Shown here in pieces: positions 25,328 to 34,498 of a stretch of DNA of 41,926 bases. Made by a program: the position numbers and the translations under genes. Source of the stretch: JAGPHI01 sp036661035 (GTDB lineage: Bacteria > Bacillota > Clostridia > Oscillospirales > Ruminococcaceae); contig JAVWZM010000013.1 in NCBI GenBank assembly GCA_036661035.1, positions 1 to 41,926 of the forward strand, in the 5' to 3' direction. Under the pieces are notes generated by a model, which ran no database searches, was not told the DNA's origin, and was given only the letters and a program-made list of their open reading frames with translations. Position 1 is the first letter of the stretch. Every line of letters begins with the position of its first letter.

Positions 25328-27054
25328 ATGTTCATGTCCTCCTCTATTAAGCCCTGCGAAACACAAATTTCGCGGTATACTTTACAGTTTTGCAAAAGCT
25401 CCTCGTGGGTACCCATGCCTGTGGCGTTGCCGTCGTCTAGCACTAAGATTAAATTTGCGCTGCGTAAGGACGCGGCACGCTGTGTTACAATAATCGTTGC
25501 GTCATTGGTATTCCTTTTGCTTATAGCGGCACGCAAAGCGGCATCTGTGGCGTAATCGAGGGCAGATGACGCATCATCAAGCAGAAGTATTTTGCCATCA
25601 GCCACCAGTGCCCTTGCTATGGCAATGCGCTGTTTTTGCCCACCCGATAAGTTTTTACCGCCCTCTTGAATAAGCGTATCAAGCCCTGCTTGCATATTGC
25701 GTACAAACTTTTCTCCTTGTGCGGTTTCAAGTGCTTGCCACAGCATTTCGTCTGTTACGTCTTTTTTCCCCAATGTTAAATTATCGCGCAAGCTTCCGCT
25801 GAAAAGCGTGGGATTTTGCGGCACATAGGATATTAAGGAATGTAATATTTCTTTTGGTAAATCCTTAATATCCGCACCGTTGATAAGCACCTTGCCGCTA
25901 TTTGCATCAAATAAACGCAAAATGAGCCTAAGCAAAGTGGTTTTGCCGCTGCCTGTGCCGCCTATAATGCCTAATGTCTGCCCTGCTTTTATTGAAAAGC
26001 TTATATGGCTTAGCGCCGATTCGTCGCCCGAATATGCAAACGAAACGTCGTTAAACTCAAGCAATGCTTGCTCCGTGTCCATTTTGGGTGCCGCCTTGGC
26101 ATACTGCATAGAGGGGGCAATATCCATAAGTGCGCTTAAACGCTTTGCGCTGGCAAGAGCCTTTGAAAACACTATTAATACGTTTGACAGCACTATAAGC
26201 GCAAGCATTGTTTGCGTCATGTAGTTTACAAGGGCAAACACGCTGCCTGCCGAAAGAGAGCCTATGTTTACATGCCCTGCGCCAAAGTAGATTATTAAAA
26301 TCACCGCGCACCCTGAAATCGCACTTGTAACAGGGTTAAGCAACGCGGAAATCTTGCCTGCTTTAATAGTGAGCTTGCTGAAATTATCTGTTTCGTTATT
26401 AAAATCCTGTATTTCTCTGTCCTCGCGAGAAAAGGCACGTATCACACGCGCACCGTCTAGGTTTTCGCCTACAATGCGAGATATTTTATCTTGTGATGCC
26501 TGTATTTTAGTATAACACGGCACAGTTAATTGCGTGATACAATACAAAACGGCCAATATAATCGGTATGGATATAAGAAATATCACGCCAATCTGCTTGC
26601 TGATGCCAATTGCCATTACCACAGAGCCTATAGCAAGATACGGCGCGCGCACGGCAAGGCGAATAAACATGTTTACGCCTGTTTGCACTTGCGTAATGTC
26701 TGACGTTAGCCGCGTGACAAGCCCGCTTTTGCCAATGTGGGCATAATCGCTTTCCGACAAGGTGAAAACGTGTTTTGCTATGCGTTTACGCAAGCTTTTG
26801 GCAAAGCCATGTGCCACGCGTGACGCAAAAAATTGGCATAATAAAGCAAACAAAAGCCCAAGCGCTCCGATAGCAAGCAGCAATAGACCGTTTTTAATAA
26901 TATAAGCTTTGTTTCCACCTGCAATACCGATGTCTATAATGCGCGCCATTATCAGCGGCACAAACAGCTCCATTATTGCCTCGCTCAGCTTAAATAATGG
27001 GCCAAGCACAAGCTGTATGCGATAGCCTTTAAAGCTTGAAAGCAGCTTATTCAT
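25324..27054 (-). CDS. ABC exporter half-transporter, degenerate ATPase site (BmrC-like partner)
   Basis: The 576-residue protein has six membrane helices (about 15-300) and an ATPase domain with Walker A GGTGSGKTT and signature NLSGGQKQR. Its Walker B reads ILLLDDASSALD with Asp in place of the catalytic Glu, and the H-loop His is replaced by Gln (IVTQRAAS). Such loss on one subunit is known from heterodimeric exporters such as BmrCD and TM287/288. ATG 27054 is preferred over GTG 27060 because GGGGTG is then better spaced. It starts 12 bp after rlmH and overlaps the second subunit gene by 4 bp, so all three are probably one operon. Confidence 0.92.
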   Translation of the reverse strand: MNKLLSSFKGYRIQLVLGPLFKLSEAIMELFVPLIMARIIDIGIAGGNKAYIIKNGLLLLAIGALGLLFALLCQFFASRVAHGFAKSLRKRIAKHVFTLSESDYAHIGKSGLVTRLTSDITQVQTGVNMFIRLAVRAPYLAIGSVVMAIGISKQIGVIFLISIPIILAVLYCITQLTVPCYTKIQASQDKISRIVGENLDGARVIRAFSREDREIQDFNNETDNFSKLTIKAGKISALLNPVTSAISGCAVILIIYFGAGHVNIGSLSAGSVFALVNYMTQTMLALIVLSNVLIVFSKALASAKRLSALMDIAPSMQYAKAAPKMDTEQALLEFNDVSFAYSGDESALSHISFSIKAGQTLGIIGGTGSGKTTLLRLILRLFDANSGKVLINGADIKDLPKEILHSLISYVPQNPTLFSGSLRDNLTLGKKDVTDEMLWQALETAQGEKFVRNMQAGLDTLIQEGGKNLSGGQKQRIAIARALVADGKILLLDDASSALDYATDAALRAAISKRNTNDATIIVTQRAASLRSANLILVLDDGNATGMGTHEELLQNCKVYREICVSQGLIEEDMNI

Positions 27055-27066
27055 TTGCACACCCCA

Positions 27067-27552
27067 CTATTTGTGATATTTACTTCCGTTTAAAATACTG
27101 AACGCCCTGTATAGCTGCTCTGTAAGCATTACACGGGCAAGCTGATGTGGAAAGGTCATTTTGCTCATGGACAGCTTATGTGTTGCCGCTTTTTTCACTT
27201 CCTGTGAAATGCCGTGTGAGGAGCCTATGATAAAGGCGAAATCTCCGTTCCCTCCAATGGCGGCTGTGCTTAGCATTTCGCTTAAACCCTCGCTGGATAT
27301 TTCTTTGCCCTCTATGCAAAGAGCGACAATATTGGCGCCTTTCAGCACTGAGGATAAAATTGCCTTACCCTCTTTATCAAGAGCTTTTTCTATAAGCACT
27401 TTGGACGGCTTTTTATCGTTTACAGTTTCAGGCGAAAGCTCCGTAACCGTAAGGCGGCAGTATGCCGACAGACGTTTTTCGTATTCTGCGGCCGCCAAAC
27501 GGTAATAATCGGTATCTTGCTTGCCAAGGCAAATAATCTGTATGTTCTGCAT
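27067..27552 (-). CDS. rlmH: 23S rRNA (pseudouridine1915-N3)-methyltransferase
   Basis: The 161-residue SPOUT-type methyltransferase starts MQNIQIICLGKQDTDYYRLA. It shows FIIGSSHGISQEVK for the knotted SAM site and the usual end LYRAFSILNGSKYHK. It methylates pseudouridine 1915 in helix 69 of 23S rRNA. I place the start at ATG 27552 with GAGGT upstream; the open frame runs further back to 27732, but that part overlaps the preceding gene and is unlike RlmH. An extended -10 promoter lies 25 bp upstream of the ATG. A YycJ-type gene just upstream is a common pairing in Firmicutes. Confidence 0.95.
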   Translation of the reverse strand: MQNIQIICLGKQDTDYYRLAAAEYEKRLSAYCRLTVTELSPETVNDKKPSKVLIEKALDKEGKAILSSVLKGANIVALCIEGKEISSEGLSEMLSTAAIGGNGDFAFIIGSSHGISQEVKKAATHKLSMSKMTFPHQLARVMLTEQLYRAFSILNGSKYHK

Positions 27553-27576
27553 ATTAAACCTCAAAGCGCAATGCGC

Positions 27577-27585
27577 ATTATAGCA
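27577..27585 (-). promoter_or_regulatory. Extended -10 promoter of rlmH
   Basis: On the minus strand TGCTATAAT (TGC 27583-27585, TATAAT 27577-27582) predicts a start near 27570, leaving about an 18-nt leader before rlmH. A 10-bp inverted repeat (GCAACTTGAC/GTCAAGTTGC) lies immediately upstream and may be a regulator site or the terminator stem of the preceding gene. Confidence 0.55.
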
Positions 27586-27677
27586 ACTTGACTTATTATT
27601 GGTACTCGAGCCTTTTGTCAAGTTGCATACAGCAAAGGCTGCAAAAGAGTGGTTAAATGCGCTTTTGTAATCGCATG

Positions 27678-28469
27678 CTAAAACTCCATTATGGGCGAAA
27701 TTACATGTCTTGATGCCACTTGCACTATACAATCTTCGGGCGGTATAATGCTGTTTCTTAATAATGCGGCTTTTACTGCCGTATACACCAGTTCTTTGGT
27801 ATTATTTTCTTGGCTGACATGGCATAGGGCTATCCTTTTGCAGCCGCTTGCAATTAAGCGTGAAGTTATTTCGGCGCTTTCATCGTTACATAAATGCCCG
27901 CGTGGCGAAGATATACGGGTTTTTAAGTAATATGGATACATTCCTGTTTTAAGCATATGTTCATCATAGTTTGCCTCAAGCGACACTAAATCTGCCGAAT
28001 ACAGCTTTTCCAATACCTTGTCGCTCACGTAGCCAAGGTCGGTTGCAATGCTTGCCACTTTGCCCATTGGCGTTTCGATGCGATAGCCCATACACGCCAC
28101 AGAATCGTGGCTAGTGGCATAGCCTTCCACGCAAAACCCTCCGATATCCTCGCGGCGTCCGTCTATGGCAACAAGCTCTGCACAAGGCGGCACCAAGTCG
28201 CGCTCTGCTAAAAAGTCTAGCGTAGCAGCGGCACCGTAAACGGGTACCTTGCATTTTTTAAGAAATACATTTAAGCCTGCAATATGGTCGGAATGTTCGT
28301 GAGTAACTAAAATGCCCTGCAAGTTTTCAAGAGGTAGGTCTAATTCTTTCAGTGCAAGGCAGGTGGCGCGGCAGCTTTTGCCCATGTCTACAAGCAGATA
28401 CTTATTATTTTCCTCAAAAAAGGCGCAGTTGCCTGATGAGCCTGAATAAAATGTAGTAAATTTTGCCAT
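27678..28469 (-). CDS. MBL-fold metallo-hydrolase, YycJ/WalJ type
   Basis: The 263-residue protein begins AKFTTFYSGSSGNCAFFEEN and carries the metal-binding motif VTHEHSDHIAG near residue 58. DLGYVSDKVLEKL and LCHVSQENN are further segments shared with YycJ-like hydrolases. Members are thought to act as nucleases or in coordination of cell-wall and DNA replication; the reaction is not firmly known to me. ATG 28469 is used because GAGGCG precedes it; an in-frame codon at 28487 would extend it without support. It lies downstream of murA, beyond a terminator, and upstream of rlmH. Confidence 0.88.
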   Translation of the reverse strand: MAKFTTFYSGSSGNCAFFEENNKYLLVDMGKSCRATCLALKELDLPLENLQGILVTHEHSDHIAGLNVFLKKCKVPVYGAAATLDFLAERDLVPPCAELVAIDGRREDIGGFCVEGYATSHDSVACMGYRIETPMGKVASIATDLGYVSDKVLEKLYSADLVSLEANYDEHMLKTGMYPYYLKTRISSPRGHLCNDESAEITSRLIASGCKRIALCHVSQENNTKELVYTAVKAALLRNSIIPPEDCIVQVASRHVISPIMEF

Positions 28470-28484
28470 AAATTCGCCTCGTTT

Positions 28485-28522
28485 CAAAAAAGGCAGTGAC
28501 CTTCACAAGGAAGCACTGCCTT
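28485..28522 (-). terminator. Rho-independent terminator of murA
   Basis: AAGGCAGTG (28490-28498) pairs with CACTGCCTT (28514-28522), with an inner CCTT/AAGG extension. On the minus strand a T-run follows (A-run 28485-28490). It sits between murA and the MBL hydrolase gene. Confidence 0.85.
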
Positions 28523-28562
28523 AAAAAATATAATAATGTAATAAGTCTAAACTATTTTCAAA

Positions 28563-29843
28563 TTAAAGTGCTTGGCTGATATTAGAGGGCCTTTCCACAC
28601 GGCGAATATCTGCGCCAAGTCCACGCAGCTTTTCTGCCATGTCCTCGTATCCACGCTCGATATGGCATATTTCGTCTATTTCGGATATGCCCTCCGCGGC
28701 AAGCGCTGCCACTACAAGCGCGGCACCTGCACGTAAATCTGCCGCGCGTACCGGCGCTGCCAAAAGCCCCTGCACGCCCTCGATAACTGCCACTCGCCCG
28801 TCTACCTGTATGTTTGCGCCCATGCGAATAAGCTCGTCCACATATCGAAAACGGTTTTCCCATATGCCCTCGGTGATAATGGAGGTACCCTTTGCAACGC
28901 TTAAAAGCACCGTCATCAGCGGCTGCATATCTGTGGGAAAGCCCGGGTGCGGCATAGTTTTAACGTTAAGCGGCTCTATATCGCCTGTGCGGCAGATGCG
29001 TATGGCATCGTCAAATTCTTCTATGGTTGCGCCTGCTTTTTCAAGCTTTGCGGTGATAGGCTCTAAATGCTTTGGGATAATGTTTTTAACAAGAATATTT
29101 CCCCCTGTAATCATGGCGGCTACCATGTAACTGCCTGCCTCGATTTGGTCGGGAATAATGGAATAATTACAGCCGTGCAGCTTTTTAACGCCGCGAATTT
29201 TAATGGCGTCTGTGCCGGCTCCCCGTACATCTGCGCCCATGGTGTTTAAAAAGTTTGCCACATCTACGATATGCGGCTCTTTGGCAACGTTTTCAAGCAC
29301 CGTTTGCCCTTCGGCATATACGGCGGCAAGCATTGCATTGATAGTGGCGCCCACGGAAACAGTGTCGAAAAACACATGCGAGCCAACAAGCTTATCTGCG
29401 CTGACGCTAATCATGCCATATTCTACGGAATCTTGTGCGCCAAGTGCCGTAAACGCCTTTAAATGCTGGTCTATAGGGCGTGGGCCTAGGTTGCAGCCGC
29501 CGGGCATAGCCACAGTAGCTGTATTAAAACGGCCTAAAAGCGCGCCAAGAAAATAATAAGACGCACGCATTTGGCGGCTCATTTCATTTGGCACACTTGT
29601 GAAACACACGTGGGTTGTGTCTATTTCCAGTGTGTTTTTACATATCAGTTTTACGCTTGCGCCCATTTCGCGCAATATCATTACACATGCCGCTACATCG
29701 CTTATGTCCGGCAAATTTTCTATAATACACTTGCCGCCTGCAAGAATAGTAGCCGGTAATATTGCCACCGCCGCATTTTTAGCACCGCTGACGCATACTT
29801 CGCCCATTAGCGGGATACCGCCGCGAACCACAAATTTCTCCAA
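28563..29843 (-). CDS. murA: UDP-N-acetylglucosamine 1-carboxyvinyltransferase
   Basis: The 426-residue enzyme starts peptidoglycan synthesis by adding enolpyruvate from PEP to UDP-GlcNAc. GAKNAA with Lys22-Asn23 lies near the N-terminus. The PEP-binding cysteine is Cys117 in MPGGCNLGPRPIDQH, so the enzyme should be fosfomycin-sensitive at this site. Later segments include PDQIEAGSYMVAA and HPGFPTDMQPLM. Length is standard. A promoter lies about 130 bp upstream of the ATG, and a terminator follows the gene, so it is probably transcribed alone or with partial read-through. Firmicutes often have two murA copies; which one this is cannot be told here. Confidence 0.97.
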   Translation of the reverse strand: MEKFVVRGGIPLMGEVCVSGAKNAAVAILPATILAGGKCIIENLPDISDVAACVMILREMGASVKLICKNTLEIDTTHVCFTSVPNEMSRQMRASYYFLGALLGRFNTATVAMPGGCNLGPRPIDQHLKAFTALGAQDSVEYGMISVSADKLVGSHVFFDTVSVGATINAMLAAVYAEGQTVLENVAKEPHIVDVANFLNTMGADVRGAGTDAIKIRGVKKLHGCNYSIIPDQIEAGSYMVAAMITGGNILVKNIIPKHLEPITAKLEKAGATIEEFDDAIRICRTGDIEPLNVKTMPHPGFPTDMQPLMTVLLSVAKGTSIITEGIWENRFRYVDELIRMGANIQVDGRVAVIEGVQGLLAAPVRAADLRAGAALVVAALAAEGISEIDEICHIERGYEDMAEKLRGLGADIRRVERPSNISQAL

Positions 29844-29964
29844 TATATAATACTCCCCTTTATGCCAATTGATAGCGGGTTTAACTCTGTTATTAGAATT
29901 GCATAATAGGCTATTTATTATACCGAATATTAAAATTTAATTCCGTATAATACCTATCTGAACC

Positions 29965-29993
29965 ATTATACACATATAAATATGTTTTTGCAA
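29965..29993 (-). promoter_or_regulatory. Promoter of murA
   Basis: On the minus strand TTGCAA (plus 29988-29993), a 17-nt spacer and TATAAT (29965-29970) lie in the gap between the M23 peptidase gene and murA. Two further TATAAT-like sequences nearer the gene lack a good -35. Confidence 0.7.
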
Positions 29994-30030
29994 TACTGAC
30001 GAATAAAATGATATAAATTTGTTTATTTTA

Positions 30031-31929
30031 CTACCATGGCTGTTTAACAAAACGATATGGATCTACCGGACGGCCGCCAATTTGGGTTTCAAGATGGCAA
30101 TGGTTGCCCGTGGAGTTGCCTGTGCTGCCGATATATGCAATAACCTGCCCCTTGGAAACATATTCTCCTGCCCTTACAGCTACAGATGAGCAGTGCCCGT
30201 ACAAGGTAACGACGCCTGTGCTGTGAGAAAGCTGAACAAAATTACCATAGCTCCAATAAGCTGTGCCTCTGCCCGAGCCTGCCATTTGCACTATGCCGTT
30301 ATCCGCAGCAAGTATGGGCACGCCATAGCTTGCCGCAATGTCAACGCCTCTGTGATATCGGCTAAAGCCGCGGCTGACGCGCCTGTATCCCGGAACAGGC
30401 CATATCATATCACCTGTAGACGCCTCTCCTGCCACACCGCCAAACGCGTTTTTGATGCCTACTGTTTCTTCTTGTGTAATCGGTGCCATTATTGGGGTTA
30501 CGGTAATTATTTCCTCGCTTATGGGGATATTGTCTATACGTGTAACGTCTACAACATGCTCGTCTATGCCGTCTGCTCCCTCTACAGTTACCCTTTTACT
30601 GCCCCATTGCAAATCTTCGGAATTGGTTTTGATGGTTTCGTGTGGCACAGTAACCTGCCTTGTTACACGCTCAATGGTTTTAACCTGTAAAAAGTTTTCG
30701 CTTTTGGCTATTAATAATTCGTCGCCGATTGGCATTCTATATCCACTTTCAGATATTTTAGGATTAAGCGCGTATAAATCTTTTAATGGTATATCGTTTT
30801 TTTGTGCAATTTCTGACGGGCTGTCGCCCTTTTGCACGCTGTATATCCGCTGCCCTTCCACCTCGCCTGTAAGCTTTGCGATAATGGCGCTTGCATCTGT
30901 AAGAGAAGATGTGAAATAAATGCCAGGCAAAAGCGTGACATCTTTTACAAATTCCACCCGCAAATTCGGGTTATCCTCCTGCAAATATGGTGCGCGAATG
31001 TCATCTAATGTTTTTTGTAAAAGCTCGCCCTCTGTGGTAACGCCCAAAAGCTCACCGTCAACGTAAATACCCGTGGCATTTTGAATGTCGCGCGATGATG
31101 TTTCTATCAGCTTATCTGCCATAAATTCGGCAGAGGACAAAGCAGCTTTATCGGTAATTGCAAGGGTGAACTCCGGATCTACGCTCCACTCGTCGCCCTC
31201 TTTTACCGTGCGTATTCTGCCGCGCACAAATGCCTTAGCATCTTCAAAAACCTTTTGGTTTTCCACAAAGCCAAGCTGTTCTCCATTTGATTTAACTGCC
31301 AAGGCAAAATTATATTCAAGCATTGTATTTACAGTGTACACAAAAACAAGGCACGCGCTAATGGGAAGTAAATATCCCAAAACAGGCAGTAGCAAATGTA
31401 TATTCGCCTTTATTCCGCTAAAAAAATAAGCCACGCCGTTTTTTGCCGCCTCGCGCTTACCTGCCTGCTGCGCAAGCTTTTTAGTTTCGAGTTTAATATT
31501 GCGCATACCGCTAATCATGCGCTGCCAAGGCTCGTTGAAATCGTATAAAAGGCTTGCCGCTACTTTTTTAATAAAGATTAAAAAACGTTTGCCTAAATAT
31601 TTAAAAACGACAGCAGATTTTTTAGCCGCAAATTTTACGCCTCGCTTTATAGATAAAAGAAAATATTCACCTTCAAAGCCCACTTTATACAAAAACTGCC
31701 CGAGCGCATTATACATAGCACGCACAGGTATAAATTCGCCTTCAATCGCCGCAACATTATCACTGCGCTGAAAACGTGTTGCAAAACGGTAATGCAACTT
31801 TTCTTTTTGGGTATTTATCTTTTTGTCCTCAGCCTTATTATGCTTTGTATTCGCATCTTTTGAGGAATTTATATCAGCAGTTTTTTCGCCGTCTTTATTT
31901 CTTTTCAAAAAGTGTAAATTAAAAGGCAA
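30031..31929 (-). CDS. Membrane-anchored M23 peptidase with LysM and G5 domains
   Basis: The 632-residue protein has a long Lys-rich cytoplasmic part (1-175), one membrane span (about 178-202) and an extracellular region with a LysM domain (about 375-425: YSVQKGDSPSEIAQKN). A G5-like domain follows (about 425-500), then a C-terminal M23/LytM metallopeptidase. Zinc ligands are seen as HRGVD and HCH in TGNHCHLE. It should cut or remodel peptidoglycan from the membrane side. TTG 31929 is the likely start: AAAGGAG lies 7 nt before it, whereas ATG 31934 is out of frame and only 2 nt from that site. The cytoplasmic extension is unusual and has no domain I recognise. Confidence 0.9.
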   Translation of the reverse strand: MPFNLHFLKRNKDGEKTADINSSKDANTKHNKAEDKKINTQKEKLHYRFATRFQRSDNVAAIEGEFIPVRAMYNALGQFLYKVGFEGEYFLLSIKRGVKFAAKKSAVVFKYLGKRFLIFIKKVAASLLYDFNEPWQRMISGMRNIKLETKKLAQQAGKREAAKNGVAYFFSGIKANIHLLLPVLGYLLPISACLVFVYTVNTMLEYNFALAVKSNGEQLGFVENQKVFEDAKAFVRGRIRTVKEGDEWSVDPEFTLAITDKAALSSAEFMADKLIETSSRDIQNATGIYVDGELLGVTTEGELLQKTLDDIRAPYLQEDNPNLRVEFVKDVTLLPGIYFTSSLTDASAIIAKLTGEVEGQRIYSVQKGDSPSEIAQKNDIPLKDLYALNPKISESGYRMPIGDELLIAKSENFLQVKTIERVTRQVTVPHETIKTNSEDLQWGSKRVTVEGADGIDEHVVDVTRIDNIPISEEIITVTPIMAPITQEETVGIKNAFGGVAGEASTGDMIWPVPGYRRVSRGFSRYHRGVDIAASYGVPILAADNGIVQMAGSGRGTAYWSYGNFVQLSHSTGVVTLYGHCSSVAVRAGEYVSKGQVIAYIGSTGNSTGNHCHLETQIGGRPVDPYRFVKQPW

Positions 31930-31969
31930 AACATTTCTCCTTTCGGAAGAATAAACATATTACTTTGTT

Positions 31970-31997
31970 ATTATACACTATTTTTATTTTCTGGCAA
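31970..31997 (-). promoter_or_regulatory. Promoter of the M23 peptidase gene
   Basis: On the minus strand TTGCCA (plus 31992-31997), a 16-nt spacer and TATAAT (31970-31975) lie about 40 nt before the TTG start codon. Confidence 0.7.
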
Positions 31998-32041
31998 CGC
32001 CTTACCCACAATTTTCACATATACGGATAATTTCGTGCCTA

Positions 32042-32929
32042 TTATTTAGCAATGTTGCACAAATTAATTCCTACTGTTTTCATTGCCTCGCAAATATCTT
32101 GTGCAATGGGTGACGTAACCGTTACAATTTCATCGGATATTTGAAAGCACATTTGCGCGCAGTGCAGCGCATGACGCTGAATAATATCCCTATGCCCACC
32201 GTATAAATCGTCCCCTGCCAAAGGACAGCCGATATGAGCAAAATGCACCCTTATCTGGTGTGTGCGCCCTGTTTGGGGCATTACACGAACAAGGCTATAG
32301 CCGTTTGCGCACTCTAGCACCGTGTAATCGGTAATGCTTTCCTTGCCGTTTTCATCTACCCTTCGCGTAATAAGCGAGCCGTCACACCGCGCTATCGGTG
32401 CATTTATGCTGCCGTTGCCAAGGGGCAATGTGCCCTCAACAAGTGCTATATATTCTTTGCGCACATTTTGCGACAAGGTGCTTGCGCTATATGTATTTAA
32501 TGCACACAGCACAGCACCTGATGTGTTGCGATCAAGCCTATTTACCGCTCTGAAAGGCGCCTTGATATTTCTTTTTTGCATAATGCCGCAAAAGGCGTTT
32601 GCCAAGGTGCCGTCTTTATAGCCAAGCGTAGGGTGTACTGCCATAAACGCCGGCTTATCCAGCACCATGCAATGGTCGTTTTCGTATAATATTTCCACAG
32701 GGATATCCTGCGGTGTTACGGAGGTTTCGTTTTCTATCGGCAAGGCAAAGCAAACACGCTCGCCACTTGTGACGCGCGTGTTTGTGTTGCAGCGAATATC
32801 GTTTACCGATATACCGTCTTGCGTATATTTAACGTTTTTAATAAGCTGCGCCGAAACGCCGCAATGTCGCAAAAAGTCGCGCAATTGCCAGCCGTCGCAC
32901 TTTGAGGGAACGATAAATTCAAGTTGCAT
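32042..32929 (-). CDS. RluA-family pseudouridine synthase
   Basis: The 295-residue protein has an N-terminal S4-like RNA-binding part (about 10-70), then the RluA catalytic domain with Asp133 in NRLDRNTSGAV and the C-terminal RTHQIRVHFAHIGCPLAGDD. It isomerises uridine to pseudouridine in rRNA or tRNA; which site cannot be read (RluC/RluD-like group). Its ATG lies one base after the gdhA stop, so it is probably translated by coupling with gdhA. The two products have no known functional link. Confidence 0.93.
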   Translation of the reverse strand: MQLEFIVPSKCDGWQLRDFLRHCGVSAQLIKNVKYTQDGISVNDIRCNTNTRVTSGERVCFALPIENETSVTPQDIPVEILYENDHCMVLDKPAFMAVHPTLGYKDGTLANAFCGIMQKRNIKAPFRAVNRLDRNTSGAVLCALNTYSASTLSQNVRKEYIALVEGTLPLGNGSINAPIARCDGSLITRRVDENGKESITDYTVLECANGYSLVRVMPQTGRTHQIRVHFAHIGCPLAGDDLYGGHRDIIQRHALHCAQMCFQISDEIVTVTSPIAQDICEAMKTVGINLCNIAK

Positions 32930-32930
32930 T

Positions 32931-34280
32931 TTAGTATGCTATACCTTGAGCTATCATGGAATCTGCCACCTTGATAAAGCCTGCAACGTTTGCGCCAACC
33001 AGCAAATTGCCCTTTGCATCGCACTGTACAGATGCATCGTATGCGCTGTGGAAAATGTTTTTCATAATGCCCACAAGACGCTGGTCAACTTCTTCAAAGC
33101 TCCATGAAAGGCGCAGAGAGTTTTGGCTCATCTCAAGACCTGAGGTTGCAACGCCGCCTGCATTAGCCGCTTTTGCCGGGCCATAAAGCACATTATTGGC
33201 AAGATACACTTCGATTGCTTTGGGGGTAGAGGGCATGTTTGCGCCCTCGCACACTGCAATTACGCCGTTTTTAACAAGTATTTCCGCGCTTTCGCCGTCT
33301 ATCTCATTTTGTGTGGCACAAGGCAAGGCGATATCACATGGAATTGTCCATATATTCTTGCAGCCCTCGTGATATTCGGCGCCGCTTACTTCTTTTACAT
33401 ATTCCGATATGCGCCCACGACGTACAAATTTAATGTCTTTTACTACATCAAGATTTACACCGCTTGCATCGTAAATATATCCGTTTGAGTCTGAAAGCGC
33501 CACTACCTTTGCGCCAAGCTCTGTTGCTTTTTCTGCCGCATATACCGCCACATTACCGCTACCGGACACAACAACGGTTTTGCCTTTAAAGCTATCCTTG
33601 CGCATATAGTTTAGGGCTTCTTCTGTAAAATAGCACAAACCATAGCCTGTAGCCTGTGTGCGCACAAGGCTGCCGCCATAGGTAAGGCCTTTGCCTGTAA
33701 GCACACCTGTAAACTCGTTGCGAAGGCGTTTATACTGGCCAAACAAATAGCCTATTTCGCGCGCACCTACGCCGATATCGCCTGCGGGCACGTCTGTAAA
33801 CTGGCCGATATGCTTTGAAAGCTCTGTCATAAAGCTTTGGCAAAAACGCATAATTTCGGCATCGGATTTGCCCTTTGGATCAAAATCCGAGCCGCCCTTG
33901 CCACCGCCCATTGGTAAACCCGTGAGGCTGTTTTTAAAGGTTTGCTCAAAGCCCAAAAACTTGATTACAGACGCCGACACGCTTGGGTGAAAGCGCAAGC
34001 CGCCCTTATATGGCCCTATAGCGGAATTGAACTGCACGCGGTAGCCCCTGTTTACATGCACTGTGCCTGCATCATCTACCCAAGAAACGCGAAACTGGAT
34101 AAACCGTTCAGGCTCTACAAGGCGTTCCAAAACGCCGTTTTTCTCAAGCTCCGGACGCTTTGCAACCAATGTTTCAAGGCTTTCAAGCACCTCTTGCACT
34201 GCCTGTAAAAACTCGGTTTCGCCTGCGTTTCGCTTTTCTGCCTCGGCATACACTTTTTTGATATACTCGCTTTTAAACAT
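32931..34280 (-). CDS. gdhA: NADP-type glutamate dehydrogenase
   Basis: The 449-residue enzyme interconverts 2-oxoglutarate plus ammonia and glutamate. Family marks are RFHPSVSASVIKFLGFEQTF, the catalytic-lysine segment LPMGGGKGGSDFDPKGKS and the Rossmann loop VVSGSGNVAVYAAEKA; SDSNGYI at the second strand suits NADP. Length matches hexameric bacterial GdhA. ATG 34280 is chosen because AAGGGGAAAG lies just upstream; the open frame extends back to 34361 without a site. A near-consensus promoter and a small GCCGC/GCGGC hairpin lie in the leader. Confidence 0.96.
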   Translation of the reverse strand: MFKSEYIKKVYAEAEKRNAGETEFLQAVQEVLESLETLVAKRPELEKNGVLERLVEPERFIQFRVSWVDDAGTVHVNRGYRVQFNSAIGPYKGGLRFHPSVSASVIKFLGFEQTFKNSLTGLPMGGGKGGSDFDPKGKSDAEIMRFCQSFMTELSKHIGQFTDVPAGDIGVGAREIGYLFGQYKRLRNEFTGVLTGKGLTYGGSLVRTQATGYGLCYFTEEALNYMRKDSFKGKTVVVSGSGNVAVYAAEKATELGAKVVALSDSNGYIYDASGVNLDVVKDIKFVRRGRISEYVKEVSGAEYHEGCKNIWTIPCDIALPCATQNEIDGESAEILVKNGVIAVCEGANMPSTPKAIEVYLANNVLYGPAKAANAGGVATSGLEMSQNSLRLSWSFEEVDQRLVGIMKNIFHSAYDASVQCDAKGNLLVGANVAGFIKVADSMIAQGIAY

Positions 34281-34365
34281 AATACTTTCCCCTTTTCTCT
34301 TGCGCACCGAACACTTTGTATTCACGCCGCCAAGCGGCAGATGCGTTATAATTTCCCACATTCAG

Positions 34366-34394
34366 ATTATAATCATTTTAATCTTATCTTTCAA
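34366..34394 (-). promoter_or_regulatory. Promoter of gdhA
   Basis: On the minus strand TTGAAA (plus 34389-34394), a 17-nt spacer and TATAAT (34366-34371) predict a leader of about 80 nt containing the small hairpin at 34326-34338. Confidence 0.75.
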
Positions 34395-34462
34395 TAACAA
34401 ATTGTAAATATTGAAAAATATTATAATTCAATTTGCCAATTTGCTTTTATATCCCGATTTGC

Positions 34463-34492
34463 TTGCCAAAAATACTATTGGCGTGATATAAT
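34463..34492 (+). promoter_or_regulatory. Promoter of rnpB
   Basis: TTGCCA (34463-34468), an 18-nt spacer and TATAAT (34487-34492) preceded by TGA (extended -10) place the start near 34499, exactly where the RNase P RNA 5' stem begins. Confidence 0.85.
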
Positions 34493-34498
34493 CCTAAA

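Noticed and set aside
27553..27732. 60-residue N-terminal extension of rlmH
   Set aside because: It overlaps the MBL hydrolase gene end and the rlmH promoter; RlmH proteins begin at the MQNIQII segment.
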